Assembly (NCBI RefSeq): GCF_003610295.1
Contig: NZ_RAPV01000002.1
Location: 62,001 to 126,000 of the forward strand
Source: Paraburkholderia sp. BL23I1N1
Lineage (GTDB): Bacteria > Pseudomonadota > Gammaproteobacteria > Burkholderiales > Burkholderiaceae
Direction of reading: 5' to 3'
Length of the DNA stretch: 64,000 nt
The notes below the pieces were generated by a model. The model was not told where the DNA came from and did no database searches. It saw only the letters and a list, made by a program, of their open reading frames with translations. The position numbers and the translations under genes are program-made. Below, one piece after another: positions 1 to 9,270 of this stretch (its first letter is position 1; each line of letters opens with the position of its first letter).

Positions 1-290
1 CTGGCCGCCTCGATGGCGGTGGCGATCATGGCTTCAGACAACGAACGGGGACGTCCGCCTTTATGACCGACCAGCAGCCCACATATGCCGGATTCCCGCC
101 ACGCGCGCGCCCAGTTGTAGACCGACTGCCCGCTCACGCTGAGCTGCGCAGCCACTTCAGTCAGTTTGATCTTGCGGCCGAGCATCATCACGCCCGCGGC
201 CCGGATGCGCATGTCGCGATGCTGGTGGTTCAACGACATCTGTTGCAAGGTCTTTTCCTCGGCTTCGCTCAGCTCTACAACACACTTCAT
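1..290 (-). CDS. IS630-type transposase, N-terminal part (runs off window)
   Basis: Reading leftward from an ATG at 290, about 96 residues remain open to the window edge. The visible part is a helix-turn-helix region (KLTEVAAQLSVSGQSVYNW) followed by a GHKGGRPRSLSE segment. This is the DNA-binding N-terminus typical of IS630/Tc1-like transposases and related winged-helix proteins. The catalytic DDE domain would lie outside the window, so family and integrity cannot be confirmed. Lysine at residue 2 and the early acidic stretch (VELSEAEEK) fit the usual start. It marks the left side as mobile-element territory. Confidence 0.75.
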   Translation of the reverse strand, partial: MKCVVELSEAEEKTLQQMSLNHQHRDMRIRAAGVMMLGRKIKLTEVAAQLSVSGQSVYNWARAWRESGICGLLVGHKGGRPRSLSEAMIATAIEAA

Positions 291-1182
291 CTGGACTCCG
301 GCGCAATGGGTTCGCCGAAGTTAACAAAATTCAAACGCGTTTACCAGCAACACTTACCGCGCCACAACTCGACTCTACCGGGTTCTGCCCGATGCAGATT
401 GCATATCCACGCTTTGCTCCTCGGCGGGGGGGGCGGCGATACTCGACCCAAGGCAGCCCGTGGCTATCTGTAAAGCGGCCGTTCAACGGTCGATTTTCCG
501 GGCTACACCGTATATGAAAATGATATTGCGCGTCGCATCGGACATTTCAGCCCCAAGGCTGAGGAAGGCGCCGTGGTTGTAGGTCGGAAGAACCAGAAGG
601 CTTTCGTCGAATACATTCGATGAGGGCGAGAGGCCTCGAGGTTTGTTAAGTCGCGGCGTGGGGCCGGCCGTACGGGCTTTGCGTTCCTCTATCAAGGCCG
701 ACGGTCTCTTCCACTGCATGCACCCGGCGGTTCAGACCTTGGTTGCAATGCGCGAAAGTGCATTGTTACGCATCTTGTTCCTATAGTTATTGTCATTAAG
801 CGTAGACGTGAAGCGAGTTTGCGAACGTATATCTTAGTTGCATTTCATTCAATTTTGCTGAACAGATTTTAACCGCGAAGGTGGGCGCAAGCTCGATGAT
901 TCACCTGGCCAGCCGAGGTTTGGCTCGCTGCGTCGACGCCCGATGCGAGGGAGGCGAACACTTCGCCGAACCCGCAGTGGATGCTCTCGCCGTTGAGCAG
1001 TTCGTCCAGCACCGCGAGAGCCGGTATCGATGTCGAACTAGACTTGCTTCGAGCGGTCCTGCCAACGCTATCGAATTGCCGCCATTTTAAGAAAAAGGCC
1101 GGATATTGAGCATACGGTGCCGTGCGCTATCGGCCGTTTCGGAGCTATACACTGGCGACCGAAGCGAGCAGGCGCATCGAAC
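291..1182. other. Gap without recognisable gene
   Basis: Just under 900 bases lie between the transposase start and the SRAP remnant. Short open frames exist (for example 483-719 leftward, 78 codons), but none resembles a known family or has a convincing ribosome binding site. The outer end of the IS630-type element should be within the first tens of bases after 290, but I could not identify its terminal inverted repeat without the other end. Confidence 0.5.
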
Positions 1183-1410
1183 ATGAGTGAATTCACTGAC
1201 GAACACATAGCGAACCTCTTGTCGTTTGCGGCCATCACGGATGAGCCGCCGCCAGAGATTGAAGCGGTCAGCCATGACCGGTGCATCATCCCCATCAAGC
1301 CCGAGAACATCGAAGCGTGGTTCAATCCGAGCGCGTCGAGCCTGGCAGCGATGTACGCCATCCTCGATGACAAGGACTGGCCCTATTACGAGCACAAGCT
1401 CGCAGCGTGA
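1183..1410 (+). pseudogene. SRAP (YedK/HMCES-like) protein, C-terminal remnant
   Basis: The frame gives 75 residues with the C-terminal half of an SOS-response-associated peptidase (SRAP) domain: a phenylalanine-rich strand (LLSFAAITDEPPPEI), then HDRCIIPIKPENIEAWF, which matches the family's conserved HDR(M)P(V)I-P-W block, then a PYYEHKLAA tail. The family's catalytic Cys2 and the N-terminal half are missing, and no full-length frame precedes it. SRAP proteins normally have about 200-240 residues. It is therefore a 5'-truncated remnant. The ATG at 1183 is only a convenient internal methionine. Confidence 0.6.
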
Positions 1411-1491
1411 GAAGGGCGACACGCCATCTGCATCTCTCCGCATGCGCCGAAGCGGAGACTTGGTGGTGTATTAACTAAAGCCCCCTGACAG

Positions 1492-2419
1492 TTACGGTGC
1501 TCCGCCAGACTGCAATGGCAGGACCTCAAAGCACTCGAACGGAATGATGCCGTTGAACCAGATGGCACGGGCTTCGGGGCGTAAATCGGCACCTCTATCA
1601 TAGTTACGTAAGATGCCGTTCACCTCGAGAAACGGCTGAGCAAGCAGCGAGAAGAAACCGTCCTCTAACGAAGGCTGTTCGCGCAAACGAAGCAGATGTC
1701 CGGGCGTTGCCGGCGCGCGCTCCAATCTACCGAGCGCATGAGCGGTATCGCCATCGTGAAATCGAGCTATCGATTCAAGTGCCTCGGGCGCGAACTGCTT
1801 CGAGAACTGAAGCATCGCACGCAACTTCCTGTTTGGTTCGGATGTTTCGTTCAAACCGGCCAAGGCGTCGTCCTGCGTGAGAGACAGGAGCACGCCGCTG
1901 TAATGCGGAGGTGCGAGAGACAACTGCTCCCATAGGCTCAATTCGAGCGGGTAGTAATCCCCATGCGTGCGGGTGAACCGGCGAGCCGTCTCCTCAAGTG
2001 CCGGTGCCATTCGCTCCTGCAGGCGCCCAATGAGCTTGTGCACGGTGTAGTCCGCGAGCGCGTTCGCTCGCAGGCCTTTTTTGCGCAGCACATCGAGCGG
2101 TGTGTGCGTGAGGTGGAACACCACCGAGTTCTCCGCGGTTGGTGATGCACTGAAGGGTTCTGTTGGCGCGCAGACGTCTGCCGTTCCTCACGAAAATTGC
2201 TTCTTCCTGAGCGTAGACGACGCTCCAGATGTCGCGACGCAAGGCTGAGTCGAGATTCATGGCGTTCACCTGCACCTCAATTGACCGTTGACGTGCCGCG
2301 ACCACGAGATGCGGATATTTGTCGCCGGCATTCTTCGCAAGCTGCGCGCAATCATCGCGAGTTTTCAGATACGACACGCGTTTGCGGTCCTCAGGACTCA
2401 GGTTCTCAAAGCTGTTCAT
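1492..2419 (-). pseudogene. Frameshifted gene of unknown family, partner of XRE regulator
   Basis: The first part starts at an ATG at 2419 (MNSFENLSPEDRKRVSYLK) and reads well to about residue 76 (EEAIFVRNG). The continuation lies in another frame (TADVCAPTEPFSASPTAENS, then VVFHLTHTPLDVLRKK) to a stop at 1492. Joining the frames near 2175-2188 gives a protein of about 310 residues, so a single small indel breaks the gene. I do not recognise the family. It sits 18 bp downstream of the XRE gene on the same strand, so the two were probably one transcriptional unit. A sequencing error cannot be excluded. Confidence 0.55.
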
Positions 2420-2437
2420 CTGACTATCTTCAGGCGG

Positions 2438-2773
2438 TTACCAGTTGATTGCGACCGATTCGGCGCCGCGACGCTTTAGCTCCGCGACGATTTCTTCCAC
2501 CGAGGCATCTTTCAGGCACACCTCGTCCTGCGATGTAGCTGACTCTGCCGCCTCGATGTCAACCGGGAACAGTGCCGCGTTGAGCTTCTCCCAAGTGGCG
2601 TAACTGGGCAGAGTCGCGTCCGCGCTATCCGCATTTTCATAGCGAGATGGCATTACGGCATGAATGCCAGCGCGGCGGGCAAGCTCGCGATACGAAAACC
2701 GCATGTTTTCGCGCGCTGCTTTCAAAGCAGACCGGAAGCTCGGGTCGGTGACAGGCGGAAGCTGTCTCGTCAT
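2438..2773 (-). CDS. XRE-family helix-turn-helix regulator
   Basis: This 111-residue protein has an N-terminal Cro/CI-type HTH (about residues 10-65: FRSALKAARENMRFSYREL, ARRAGIHAVMPSRYEN). The acidic C-terminal tail ends in VEEIVAELKRRGAESVAINW and may bind a partner or dimerise. The ATG at 2773 is preferred over an upstream ATG at 2788 because GGAGG lies 9 bases before it. It probably represses its own promoter and the adjacent frameshifted gene. Two-gene units of this layout occur in toxin-antitoxin and phage-type modules, but the partner family is unknown here, so that role is only a guess. Confidence 0.75.
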   Translation of the reverse strand: MTRQLPPVTDPSFRSALKAARENMRFSYRELARRAGIHAVMPSRYENADSADATLPSYATWEKLNAALFPVDIEAAESATSQDEVCLKDASVEEIVAELKRRGAESVAINW

Positions 2774-2898
2774 CGTAACTACCTCCATACATAGAGAACC
2801 GTCATTGTATGCCGATATATACGATATGTATACTTGTAGCTACGTTTTGAAACCCTCTCGTGTTCTTGGCCCGACCAATCGGGTGCGCCCCGTTGCGC

Positions 2899-3246
2899 CT
2901 AGGTGCCCGAGCCTGCGAAGCCCTCGAGATCGACAGGATCCTTGCGTCCGACGAACTGGATCTGTGTGGCGAGGTAGTCAGAGATGGCGCCGCCCGGCGC
3001 GACCCATTGACCATCAGACGGAAAGTAGTAATGCGGCGAATGAATGACGGGAAAGCCGCACTCCTTTGCACATTGCAGCAGCTGCTCGAGATGATCGTGA
3101 ACCTTGTTAGCTTTCAGGCTCTCTTCAATCATCGGGTAATAACTTCCCGTTTCCGAAAGGAATTCGTTCTGGATGTCCGCCAGCACGAGAGCCGTGTGGT
3201 GCCGATCCAGTTGCATCGCGGGATTGCGGTGAGTGAACGTAAACAT
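2899..3246 (-). pseudogene. Isochorismatase-family hydrolase, truncated
   Basis: The gene begins at an ATG at 3246 (AGGAG lies 7 bases upstream) with MFTFTHRNPAMQLD, then TALVLADIQNEFLSETG, which carries the first catalytic Asp of the cysteine-hydrolase fold, and continues to FVGRKDPVDLEGFAGSG. The frame stops at about 115 residues where family members normally continue to about 200-230. The lost part contains the catalytic cysteine region (A-NLCVE). The product would be inactive. The truncation point near 2900 may mark a rearrangement joining it to the XRE island. Confidence 0.75.
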
Positions 3247-3447
3247 GTGCAAGCTCCTGAGAAACGACTAATTACCGAAAGCAGGATCGCCAGAAATTAA
3301 AGACGTCAGTTTCTGCCGGAATGATTAGGCGAAAACCGTGCCGGCCCCCGTGATATCGAGAGTCCCATAGCAATCCAGTAAGGGCGAGTGTTTACACTCC
3401 GCAAGCAAAAAAGCCTGGAGAGTCCTTGACGAATTGGATGCCATGGG

Positions 3448-3523
3448 GGAGACTTGAGTTGATGACTCGGTTCTCCTTACGGCGATCCGGAAAAGCGAGA
3501 GGTTGGCGCCTCTCGTTTTTTTT
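3448..3523 (+). ncRNA. Candidate structured RNA ending in a terminator
   Basis: Two consecutive hairpins end in a U8 run. The first pairs GGAGA (3448-3452) with TCTCC (3472-3476) and contains an inner GAGT/ACTC stem. The second is the strong terminator described separately. No gene ends just upstream on this strand, so the terminator needs a transcript that starts nearby. A small RNA or attenuated leader is possible. No known RNA family was recognised. Confidence 0.35.
3496..3523 (+). terminator. Rho-independent terminator
   Basis: A perfect 7-bp stem CGAGAGG (3496-3502) / CCTCTCG (3509-3515) with a 6-base loop is followed immediately by eight T residues. This is a textbook intrinsic terminator for rightward transcription. 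Confidence 0.8.
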
Positions 3524-3673
3524 CGTCCGCTATTTAATTAAATAAGTTTTTACTTACATTGCGAGCCTTCTGATCGATAACATCGCCACGTACGCCGACA
3601 GTATTAATTCATTACTTTTTGTATTGTAATCAGCGGCTTGGGTGCTTGATTACGGTACTGAATGTTAGGCCCC

Positions 3674-3696
3674 AAGGGCTCGTCTGTCGAGCCCTT
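3674..3696. other. Perfect 9-bp inverted repeat
   Basis: AAGGGCTCG (3674-3682) and CGAGCCCTT (3688-3696) form a perfect hairpin with loop TCTGT. A T7 run occurs 15 bases later (from 3712), too far for a standard terminator. It lies between the rightward terminator and the candidate transposon-end repeats, and may be a decayed terminator or part of the element end. Confidence 0.5.
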
Positions 3697-3765
3697 CCGG
3701 ACATAAAGCGCTTTTTTTCACCACTTGAGGAGTGGTCATTGGTTCCAAGAGGCCCCGGCCCACGG

Positions 3766-3888
3766 TATGTGCTTTTGTTCGAACAATCGCAGCGGGATAA
3801 GCCTCAGCGAGACTTTTTCCGAGAGATATGCGTTTCTGTTGACGCAAAGATATGCGCTTCTGTTCGAACGTCACACATCTGTTCGCAC
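3766..3888 (+). repeat. Imperfect ~20-bp repeats, candidate TnsB-binding sites
   Basis: Four related copies occur: TATGTGCTTTTGTTCGAACA (3766), TATGCGTTTCTGTTGACGCA (3827), TATGCGCTTCTGTTCGAACG (3851) and a diverged one with core ATCTGTTCGCAC (within 3870-3888). The shared core is TTYTGTTCGAAC. Tn7-like elements carry several spaced, imperfect, same-orientation transposase-binding repeats near each end, and these copies lie about 480 bp beyond the stop of tnsB. I infer that this is one end of the element. A terminal TGT next to the first copy and matching inverted copies at the other end were not found, so the exact boundary is open. Confidence 0.5.
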
Positions 3889-4324
3889 CAAATGAAAGCG
3901 TACCGCCAATTTCTCTCACTTGAGAGTAGTTCAGGTAAATCAACGACTTGTGTTTGGCAGGCATTTCAAAAAATTGCCGAGCGCCCCCCCGCAGCCACCA
4001 AGATTCGCAAAAAACCTCCTTCTACCAATGAAAGCGTTCTGCGCTCCGTCAATGCTGGCTTCCAGCTAAATTCAACCCCTCGCTCAACTTCGACTGCGTC
4101 GCCGTTTATAGCCGGCCCCGCGCCTCCTCGTCCGGCATCCAGTTCGCCTGCGTCCACAGGCTAAGATACTGAGGGGGCTCCTCTACGGCCTCAACGTGAC
4201 GCGCGACGCAAAGCAATGAAAAAACTATCAAATCTCAACCTGCAGAGTTCCGTGGCCGCAATGGTCGTTAGCGCGCAGACTCCGTAGAGAGCGCCCGCTC
4301 CATCAGTTTAGAATCACGCGCGAC

Positions 4325-4359
4325 GGAGTTGCGTTTGAGGCAACTCCCCCAAACGCAAC
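4325..4359 (-). terminator. Overlapping alternative hairpins after tnsB
   Basis: Two mutually exclusive stems share sequence just past the tnsB stop: GGAGTTGC/GCAACTCC (4325-4332 and 4340-4347) and GTTGCGTTTG/CAAACGCAAC (4328-4337 and 4350-4359). No T run follows on the leftward strand, so termination would be Rho-assisted or the stem only protects the transcript end. Confidence 0.4.
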
Positions 4360-4366
4360 GCTCTCG

Positions 4367-6631
4367 CTAGAAATTGATGTCGATAACGCGGCGGCTACCG
4401 GAGCGAGTCGGTGGCTCTGCCACCGCCGGCACACGGGCGTTGCTGTCCAGCGCTGACGTCTTCTGCGCCGAAGCTAGCACCGCGCGAGTGTGAGCCGCGC
4501 TGGCATGTGCCTCTGCAGTTTTGCGAGCCCTTCTGTTGTTGACTGTCGGTGGCAGGCCTTCTGTTGCCTCCATTCGCCTCTGCGTCGCCTGCGAGACACC
4601 GCCTCGTTTGACGGCCTGCTCGACGGTGGGATGCAACCGGTTTTTGTCTCTCTGTTTTTCGAGGTCCGCTAGGTCCCGCATCTGGATGTAGTCACGCAAG
4701 TCGGGAATTGCGATGCCAAACTTCTCGAGGGTCTGCTCGGAGGGCCCCAGTTCCACGAGATAGCCATCATCGTCCCACAAAGCATGAAGCTTGGAAGTGA
4801 ACAGCTCGTAGCCCTTAATCGGCATCGAACTCCCATTGTGCGTGGCTTCGTGCTCAATCGCTCTAATTCGAAGTTCGTCACAGGTGAACTCTCTCTTGTC
4901 AAAGCTAACAATTCCGCTCGGCGCCGTCATGTCGGGAGAGAACGGCTTAGCGAGTCGGCGGATTATCGCTTCCTCCGTAAGGTCCCACGCAGCATCACCA
5001 GCCCGCATCGCTACATTGAACAGAAACATATGCTTCGGCACCGGCGGCACCTCGGCTTCCGCCATCAAGCGAGTCCGTGCTCGACGCATGTCTGAGTTCA
5101 AGTTATGCCTGCTTATTGCAGTGAGAAGCGCTCGCATAAATTGCTCAAGCGTCAACTTTGCACTCGCCACCGCTTTCCTCAGCTTTTCTCGATTGCGCTT
5201 GCGCGCCGCGTCCTTCTCTGGGCCTTTTCCTTTGACCGGCTCGCCATGCGTCGAGCCAATGATGTCAGCGACTTCTTCCTGAAAAAAATCCATCGTCTGC
5301 TCGACGTCACCCTTTGCCTGCGGCTTTCCCGGCTCGGCCATAAGCAGTCGCTGCCGCATCCCACTGACAATGGCGCGATGCACTTTTTCCGAAATGCCTG
5401 GACCGCGGTCTACGAAAATCGCACTCGGACAACCGTAGACCATCCCATCTAAGTGAGAGACACGCCATCGTGCGAGTTCGTCCTCCTTGTCCGTACATGC
5501 ACTAAAGACACACGCCAGGTAGGAGTTGGCGTCCTCTGGCCGGTAGGTCACATACCATCCGATAATCGCACGGCTTGAACGGTCAATCGCGAGAAGCACC
5601 GTCGGCTTCAATACGCTGTCGATGCCAACAATTGAGTCGCCGAAACGAATGAAGCAGTCGGCCACGGTGCCGTCAATATCCACCACATTGAGGTCCCCGT
5701 TCGCAATCTGCGCTGAATAGCCTCGCCCTCGCGCGGAGCTTCGGAGCAGCGCCAACTTCGCCTTCTCCTCGTGAAAGATTGGCGTGACCTTTCTTATAGT
5801 GTTTCGCTCGCTCGGCAACGTCCGCGGGTCGACAGCGAATGTTTGTTTCTTGCCGTCGGCATCACGGTTGTGTCCCACCTGGCTCCGCAGAAAACCTCGT
5901 GCAATGTCCGTAATGGTAGCTCCGGGAACGTGTGCTTCGCGCCTTACGTACTTCTTCAATCTCTCGAATAGGTACACCGGAAACTGCATCCGTGAGAGAT
6001 GTGTCGACGGGTCGATAACTTCTGCGAACGTCTTCCGACCCGACTCAATAAGGGTACCGTCAGCACGTCTCGCTCCGAGGCGCTCGACGCCTTCGCCACC
6101 TTTGTCCCAGTCTCGAGGCGCCTGTGCGAACTCGTGCCCCCCATAGAAAAGAAAGTGCTCGTAATATTTACGTACCGACTTTTCCGTAAAGCCGAACTTT
6201 CTCGCTGCATTGGCGACTGCCTCAGAATAGGTCTTTTTGTCCTTGAATGGGCTATCCCCATAGACACGAACAATATGTGACACGACGTCATTCTTTTCCC
6301 GTAGCGCCTCTTTATCCTCTTTGTCTGCGAGCGAAAATTTCGACATACCTTTCGGTATCCCGCATTCGTCGACACGCCACGCGAGTTCCCGGTCCCTGAG
6401 GTTCCGCATCACTTCGATAGGGAACTTCATTCGATATTTCATCGTATCGGGGTCTTTGTGGAATGTAGCGACGCCGTTCTCCACATAGCCCAGTCGTACC
6501 AGATATACGTATGCGTTGTCTTCTCCTAGATACCTAGCGAGCAAGTGCGGGCCCTTAGGAAGCACCACGGTCACATTTGAGAACTTGCGAAATAGCGTAA
6601 TTTTTTCTGTTGCCGGATTCGGACAATTCAT
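4367..6631 (-). CDS. tnsB: Tn7-like transposase TnsB (DDE/rve family)
   Basis: This 754-residue protein is the DDE transposase that binds the transposon ends and joins 3' ends to target DNA. The integrase-core fold is visible from about residue 315. Likely catalytic residues are D320 (in DIDGTVAD), D408 (in AIFVDRGPG) and E444 (in PQAKGDVEQ), the last two 36 residues apart as expected. The region before it should hold the DNA-binding domains. The basic, alanine-rich C-terminus probably contacts the ATPase. It starts 30 bp after tnsA and is the last gene of the leftward operon. Length fits TnsB (about 700). No disruption is visible, so it may be active. Confidence 0.9.
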   Translation of the reverse strand: MNCPNPATEKITLFRKFSNVTVVLPKGPHLLARYLGEDNAYVYLVRLGYVENGVATFHKDPDTMKYRMKFPIEVMRNLRDRELAWRVDECGIPKGMSKFSLADKEDKEALREKNDVVSHIVRVYGDSPFKDKKTYSEAVANAARKFGFTEKSVRKYYEHFLFYGGHEFAQAPRDWDKGGEGVERLGARRADGTLIESGRKTFAEVIDPSTHLSRMQFPVYLFERLKKYVRREAHVPGATITDIARGFLRSQVGHNRDADGKKQTFAVDPRTLPSERNTIRKVTPIFHEEKAKLALLRSSARGRGYSAQIANGDLNVVDIDGTVADCFIRFGDSIVGIDSVLKPTVLLAIDRSSRAIIGWYVTYRPEDANSYLACVFSACTDKEDELARWRVSHLDGMVYGCPSAIFVDRGPGISEKVHRAIVSGMRQRLLMAEPGKPQAKGDVEQTMDFFQEEVADIIGSTHGEPVKGKGPEKDAARKRNREKLRKAVASAKLTLEQFMRALLTAISRHNLNSDMRRARTRLMAEAEVPPVPKHMFLFNVAMRAGDAAWDLTEEAIIRRLAKPFSPDMTAPSGIVSFDKREFTCDELRIRAIEHEATHNGSSMPIKGYELFTSKLHALWDDDGYLVELGPSEQTLEKFGIAIPDLRDYIQMRDLADLEKQRDKNRLHPTVEQAVKRGGVSQATQRRMEATEGLPPTVNNRRARKTAEAHASAAHTRAVLASAQKTSALDSNARVPAVAEPPTRSGSRRVIDINF

Positions 6632-6661
6632 GATGATTCTCGATGCAACTCGAAGCGTGCC

Positions 6662-7672
6662 TCAGTTCGATTTCGGGCGAACGAAATTTAGCGGCTCTCC
6701 GAGTTCGTAGCTGAAACGAACATCCCATTTGAGGTGGCCGAGGAAAAGAGCGACGGCAAGCATCCGGAAGGATTTTTCCTTGTTCCACCCACGCCGTTTG
6801 CCTAGCATAGAAACGACACGTTCGGCGTTGCCGCTAGCTCTCGTGGCGAGAAGGTCCTGCGCGAACGGCCCAGCGACTCCACCAAGCCCCCCAATCTCGT
6901 CTAGCTCCACATGTTGCATGTGCGAAAGCATCCGCAGATAGCTCCAGTATTCAAGCTCCGTGACGCTCAGTTCGGTCATGATTTCGTGGGTCGCACACCA
7001 TTCCGCCGCCCCCTTTTTCTCGCGTTCGTGTCTTGCCCTAACTTTGGGAAGTGAAAGATGCTCATGCGGCTTTGCCGAAACAGCGTGGTAAATCAGATAC
7101 GGCACTCCTGGTATCCTCAACGTGAGCATGAAGTCGATTGTTGCTAGCTCGTTCCGAGGGAACATGCGGTCTGCCCGACAGTACGCCAGAAACGCTTCTC
7201 GATTCCATTGCGGGTACTGCGTTCGTATCTCGACGACGAAGGGACACATTTCGAAGTACACCAGAAGGCGTGCTTCGAGGTGGGAATGACACGCAACCTT
7301 GCCGCCGGCCTTAAAGCTGAAGTAATAGCCAGCGATACCCACGCGGCTGTCGCTTGCCTTTTTCCAGCACTCGAACTTCGTGGCGCTCAACACACCACGT
7401 GGGTCAGTTTCGGGGAGAACGATTGGCCATTGAAGAACAGGCCAGCCGGCAAGCCGGCGAAGCTGGAATTCCTGACCTGTTCGCCCATCTTCCTCGACGT
7501 CACGCTCGTCGATTGCAAGACTCTTCGAAATGGTGACACTCATCGACCATGGATGCCACTCCGTCACCCGCAACCCGCTCGCGATAGCAATACCGCGCAA
7601 GAGCTTGCCTCTAGCGCGCGAAAACGACAGATGCGAGCAGTCACCGTTCAGTCTTTGTTTTTTTCTATCCAT
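6662..7672 (-). CDS. tnsA: TnsA-type endonuclease
   Basis: TnsA cuts the 5' strands at the transposon ends, allowing cut-and-paste transposition. In this 336-residue protein the restriction-enzyme-like active site is recognisable: E133 in SHLEARLL, Q152 in EIRTQYP, D180 in LATIDFML and K201 in HAVSAKPHEH, matching the family's E-D-Q/xK pattern. The N-terminus is longer than in Tn7 TnsA (273 residues). The start at 7672 overlaps the tniQ stop by 25 bp, and an ATG at 7543 (MSVTISKSL) is an alternative. Presence of an intact active site argues for cut-and-paste movement rather than cointegrate formation. Confidence 0.85.
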   Translation of the reverse strand: MDRKKQRLNGDCSHLSFSRARGKLLRGIAIASGLRVTEWHPWSMSVTISKSLAIDERDVEEDGRTGQEFQLRRLAGWPVLQWPIVLPETDPRGVLSATKFECWKKASDSRVGIAGYYFSFKAGGKVACHSHLEARLLVYFEMCPFVVEIRTQYPQWNREAFLAYCRADRMFPRNELATIDFMLTLRIPGVPYLIYHAVSAKPHEHLSLPKVRARHEREKKGAAEWCATHEIMTELSVTELEYWSYLRMLSHMQHVELDEIGGLGGVAGPFAQDLLATRASGNAERVVSMLGKRRGWNKEKSFRMLAVALFLGHLKWDVRFSYELGEPLNFVRPKSN

Positions 7673-9270
7673 TCTCTAGCCCTACAGATGCGTTTGGAAA
7701 AGGCATTTTTTGAGCGACCTTCGTACGTCTTACGAGTAGCCCATTTCGAATCTTTATCGACCTTCTTCGCTAGCGACGTATGCAACTCAATCTGTCGGTC
7801 ACGCCAGGTCTCGTACTTATCGGCGCATTGGTCCAACAGCGATTCAAGTTCGGGCGTGCCTGTTCCTCGCTTGTATGCCGACTCGCTGCCTGTCTCGCTG
7901 AGGAGAAACGCTCGCGAGATGCGACGCCTCGGGTCGTGGCGAATGGTGTCCTCATAGCGTTGTCGCACCAGCTCCATTTTTTTCGCCTCAAGCGTCTGCT
8001 TTCGCGCGACTACCTTTGGCAAGGCAGACTTTCTTGATTGCGACGGTAAGTTCTCGTCGAACCAATTTCGGTCGTAGTGGAATGCAAAGAACGCTAGCTT
8101 CTGGCCATCCGGCAGGTCGATAATGCTGTTACGCGTAAAGGTCGGTGTGAGGGTCTTTCCGGCCAGAATTGCAGAGCGACACTGTTCGCGGTAGTGCTCC
8201 ATCTCGACCGCATCAAGCTGCTCGAAATTGCGACGCCATCGCTCGATTTTTTTATCCGGTGTCCGACGCACGTACTTCGGCGGAATTCGAGCTTGGGCGT
8301 CGTATTCCTTGGGGCTGACCTCACGAGCGTTCACTTCATTCAGAAAGTCGTGCCATCCTCCGAATAGACTCCATATAGCCGCGATGTTCTGGACTGGGTT
8401 TATCAGAGGTCCATCAGACGCCTCATGGCCAGTGACCCGAACGAAGGTATGTCCCGCAAAACCGAGGAGCGGAGTCAACTCGGCCCCCAATCGCCACTCG
8501 AGGTTCTCCTGTGCCACCTGATGATAGTCACGGCGGTCGGACGTATGAGCGATGTGCCGAATCTTTCGCCGAAGAATCGGCCCCGTATTTTCTGCGAGTG
8601 CCGATGTATCAATGTGACCTTCGAGCACTTCCTGCGCCATCTGCGCAATGGCGACTGCCGCTTCCACGCTATCGTGGTTTGTCATTCTGCCAAGGGCACG
8701 CAGTTCATCACCGCGCGGGCATTGATGTCGAGGATGCCATGTCGGGGGGCTTCTGCGATGGCTAACGTCACGACCAGGAGCGAATGTCATAAGCGCCTCC
8801 TTGTGCTTCGGACAGTAGCGTATCGATGGCATGAGATGAAGGCGATGCCAGATAGCGTGTCCATGCGTCGCAAAGTCAGACTCCATGCAGCTCCGACAGA
8901 TTTGCAGGCGACCACGGAGAACTGCCTTGTGCTTTGGCACATGGCTTATCGAACCCGGCAGGGTGCCAAGTCGATACTGTTCAAGCAACGCCTGGCTCTT
9001 CGACTCGGGAAGAAATGCGCTGTTCAGGCGGTAGCGCGTGTGATTCATAACGAGCGACTCCCAGCCCGGCAAGCTCCCCGGAAACAAGCTCGCTATTCCT
9101 TCAATATTTGATGGGTGTACGAATGCTGGTCTATGGTGGACCTTGTCCATCACTGCCATCACGCCACGGTGATTGTTCACGTCGCTCAACTCAGCCTGCC
9201 GCACCACAAATCCAGTGAAATCCTCTTCATGCTTGATACCTGTCCCGTGAAACAAATTTACCGTGCTCAT
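7648..9270 (-). CDS. tniQ: TniQ-family target-selection protein
   Basis: This 540-residue TniQ-family protein carries the family zinc-binding region: ICRSCMESDFATHGHAIWHR followed by RYCPKHKEAL (about residues 121-157), matching the usual CxxC ... WHR ... C-xxH pattern. TniQ/TnsD proteins bind target DNA or a guide complex and recruit the TnsC ATPase. The C-terminal half is rich in charged residues and has no recognised domain. It is the second TniQ-family gene of this operon, overlapping the first by 44 bp and tnsA by 25 bp. Two TniQ-type proteins suggest two targeting routes, as in other Tn7 relatives with paired TniQ/TnsD genes. Confidence 0.85.
   Translation of the reverse strand: MSTVNLFHGTGIKHEEDFTGFVVRQAELSDVNNHRGVMAVMDKVHHRPAFVHPSNIEGIASLFPGSLPGWESLVMNHTRYRLNSAFLPESKSQALLEQYRLGTLPGSISHVPKHKAVLRGRLQICRSCMESDFATHGHAIWHRLHLMPSIRYCPKHKEALMTFAPGRDVSHRRSPPTWHPRHQCPRGDELRALGRMTNHDSVEAAVAIAQMAQEVLEGHIDTSALAENTGPILRRKIRHIAHTSDRRDYHQVAQENLEWRLGAELTPLLGFAGHTFVRVTGHEASDGPLINPVQNIAAIWSLFGGWHDFLNEVNAREVSPKEYDAQARIPPKYVRRTPDKKIERWRRNFEQLDAVEMEHYREQCRSAILAGKTLTPTFTRNSIIDLPDGQKLAFFAFHYDRNWFDENLPSQSRKSALPKVVARKQTLEAKKMELVRQRYEDTIRHDPRRRISRAFLLSETGSESAYKRGTGTPELESLLDQCADKYETWRDRQIELHTSLAKKVDKDSKWATRKTYEGRSKNAFSKRICRAREWIEKNKD

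Noticed and set aside
3619..4164. Rightward frame of 181 codons, and a leftward one with QKRISL repeats, at the candidate transposon end
   Set aside because: The apparent peptide repeats are the translated DNA repeats. There is no ribosome site or family match.
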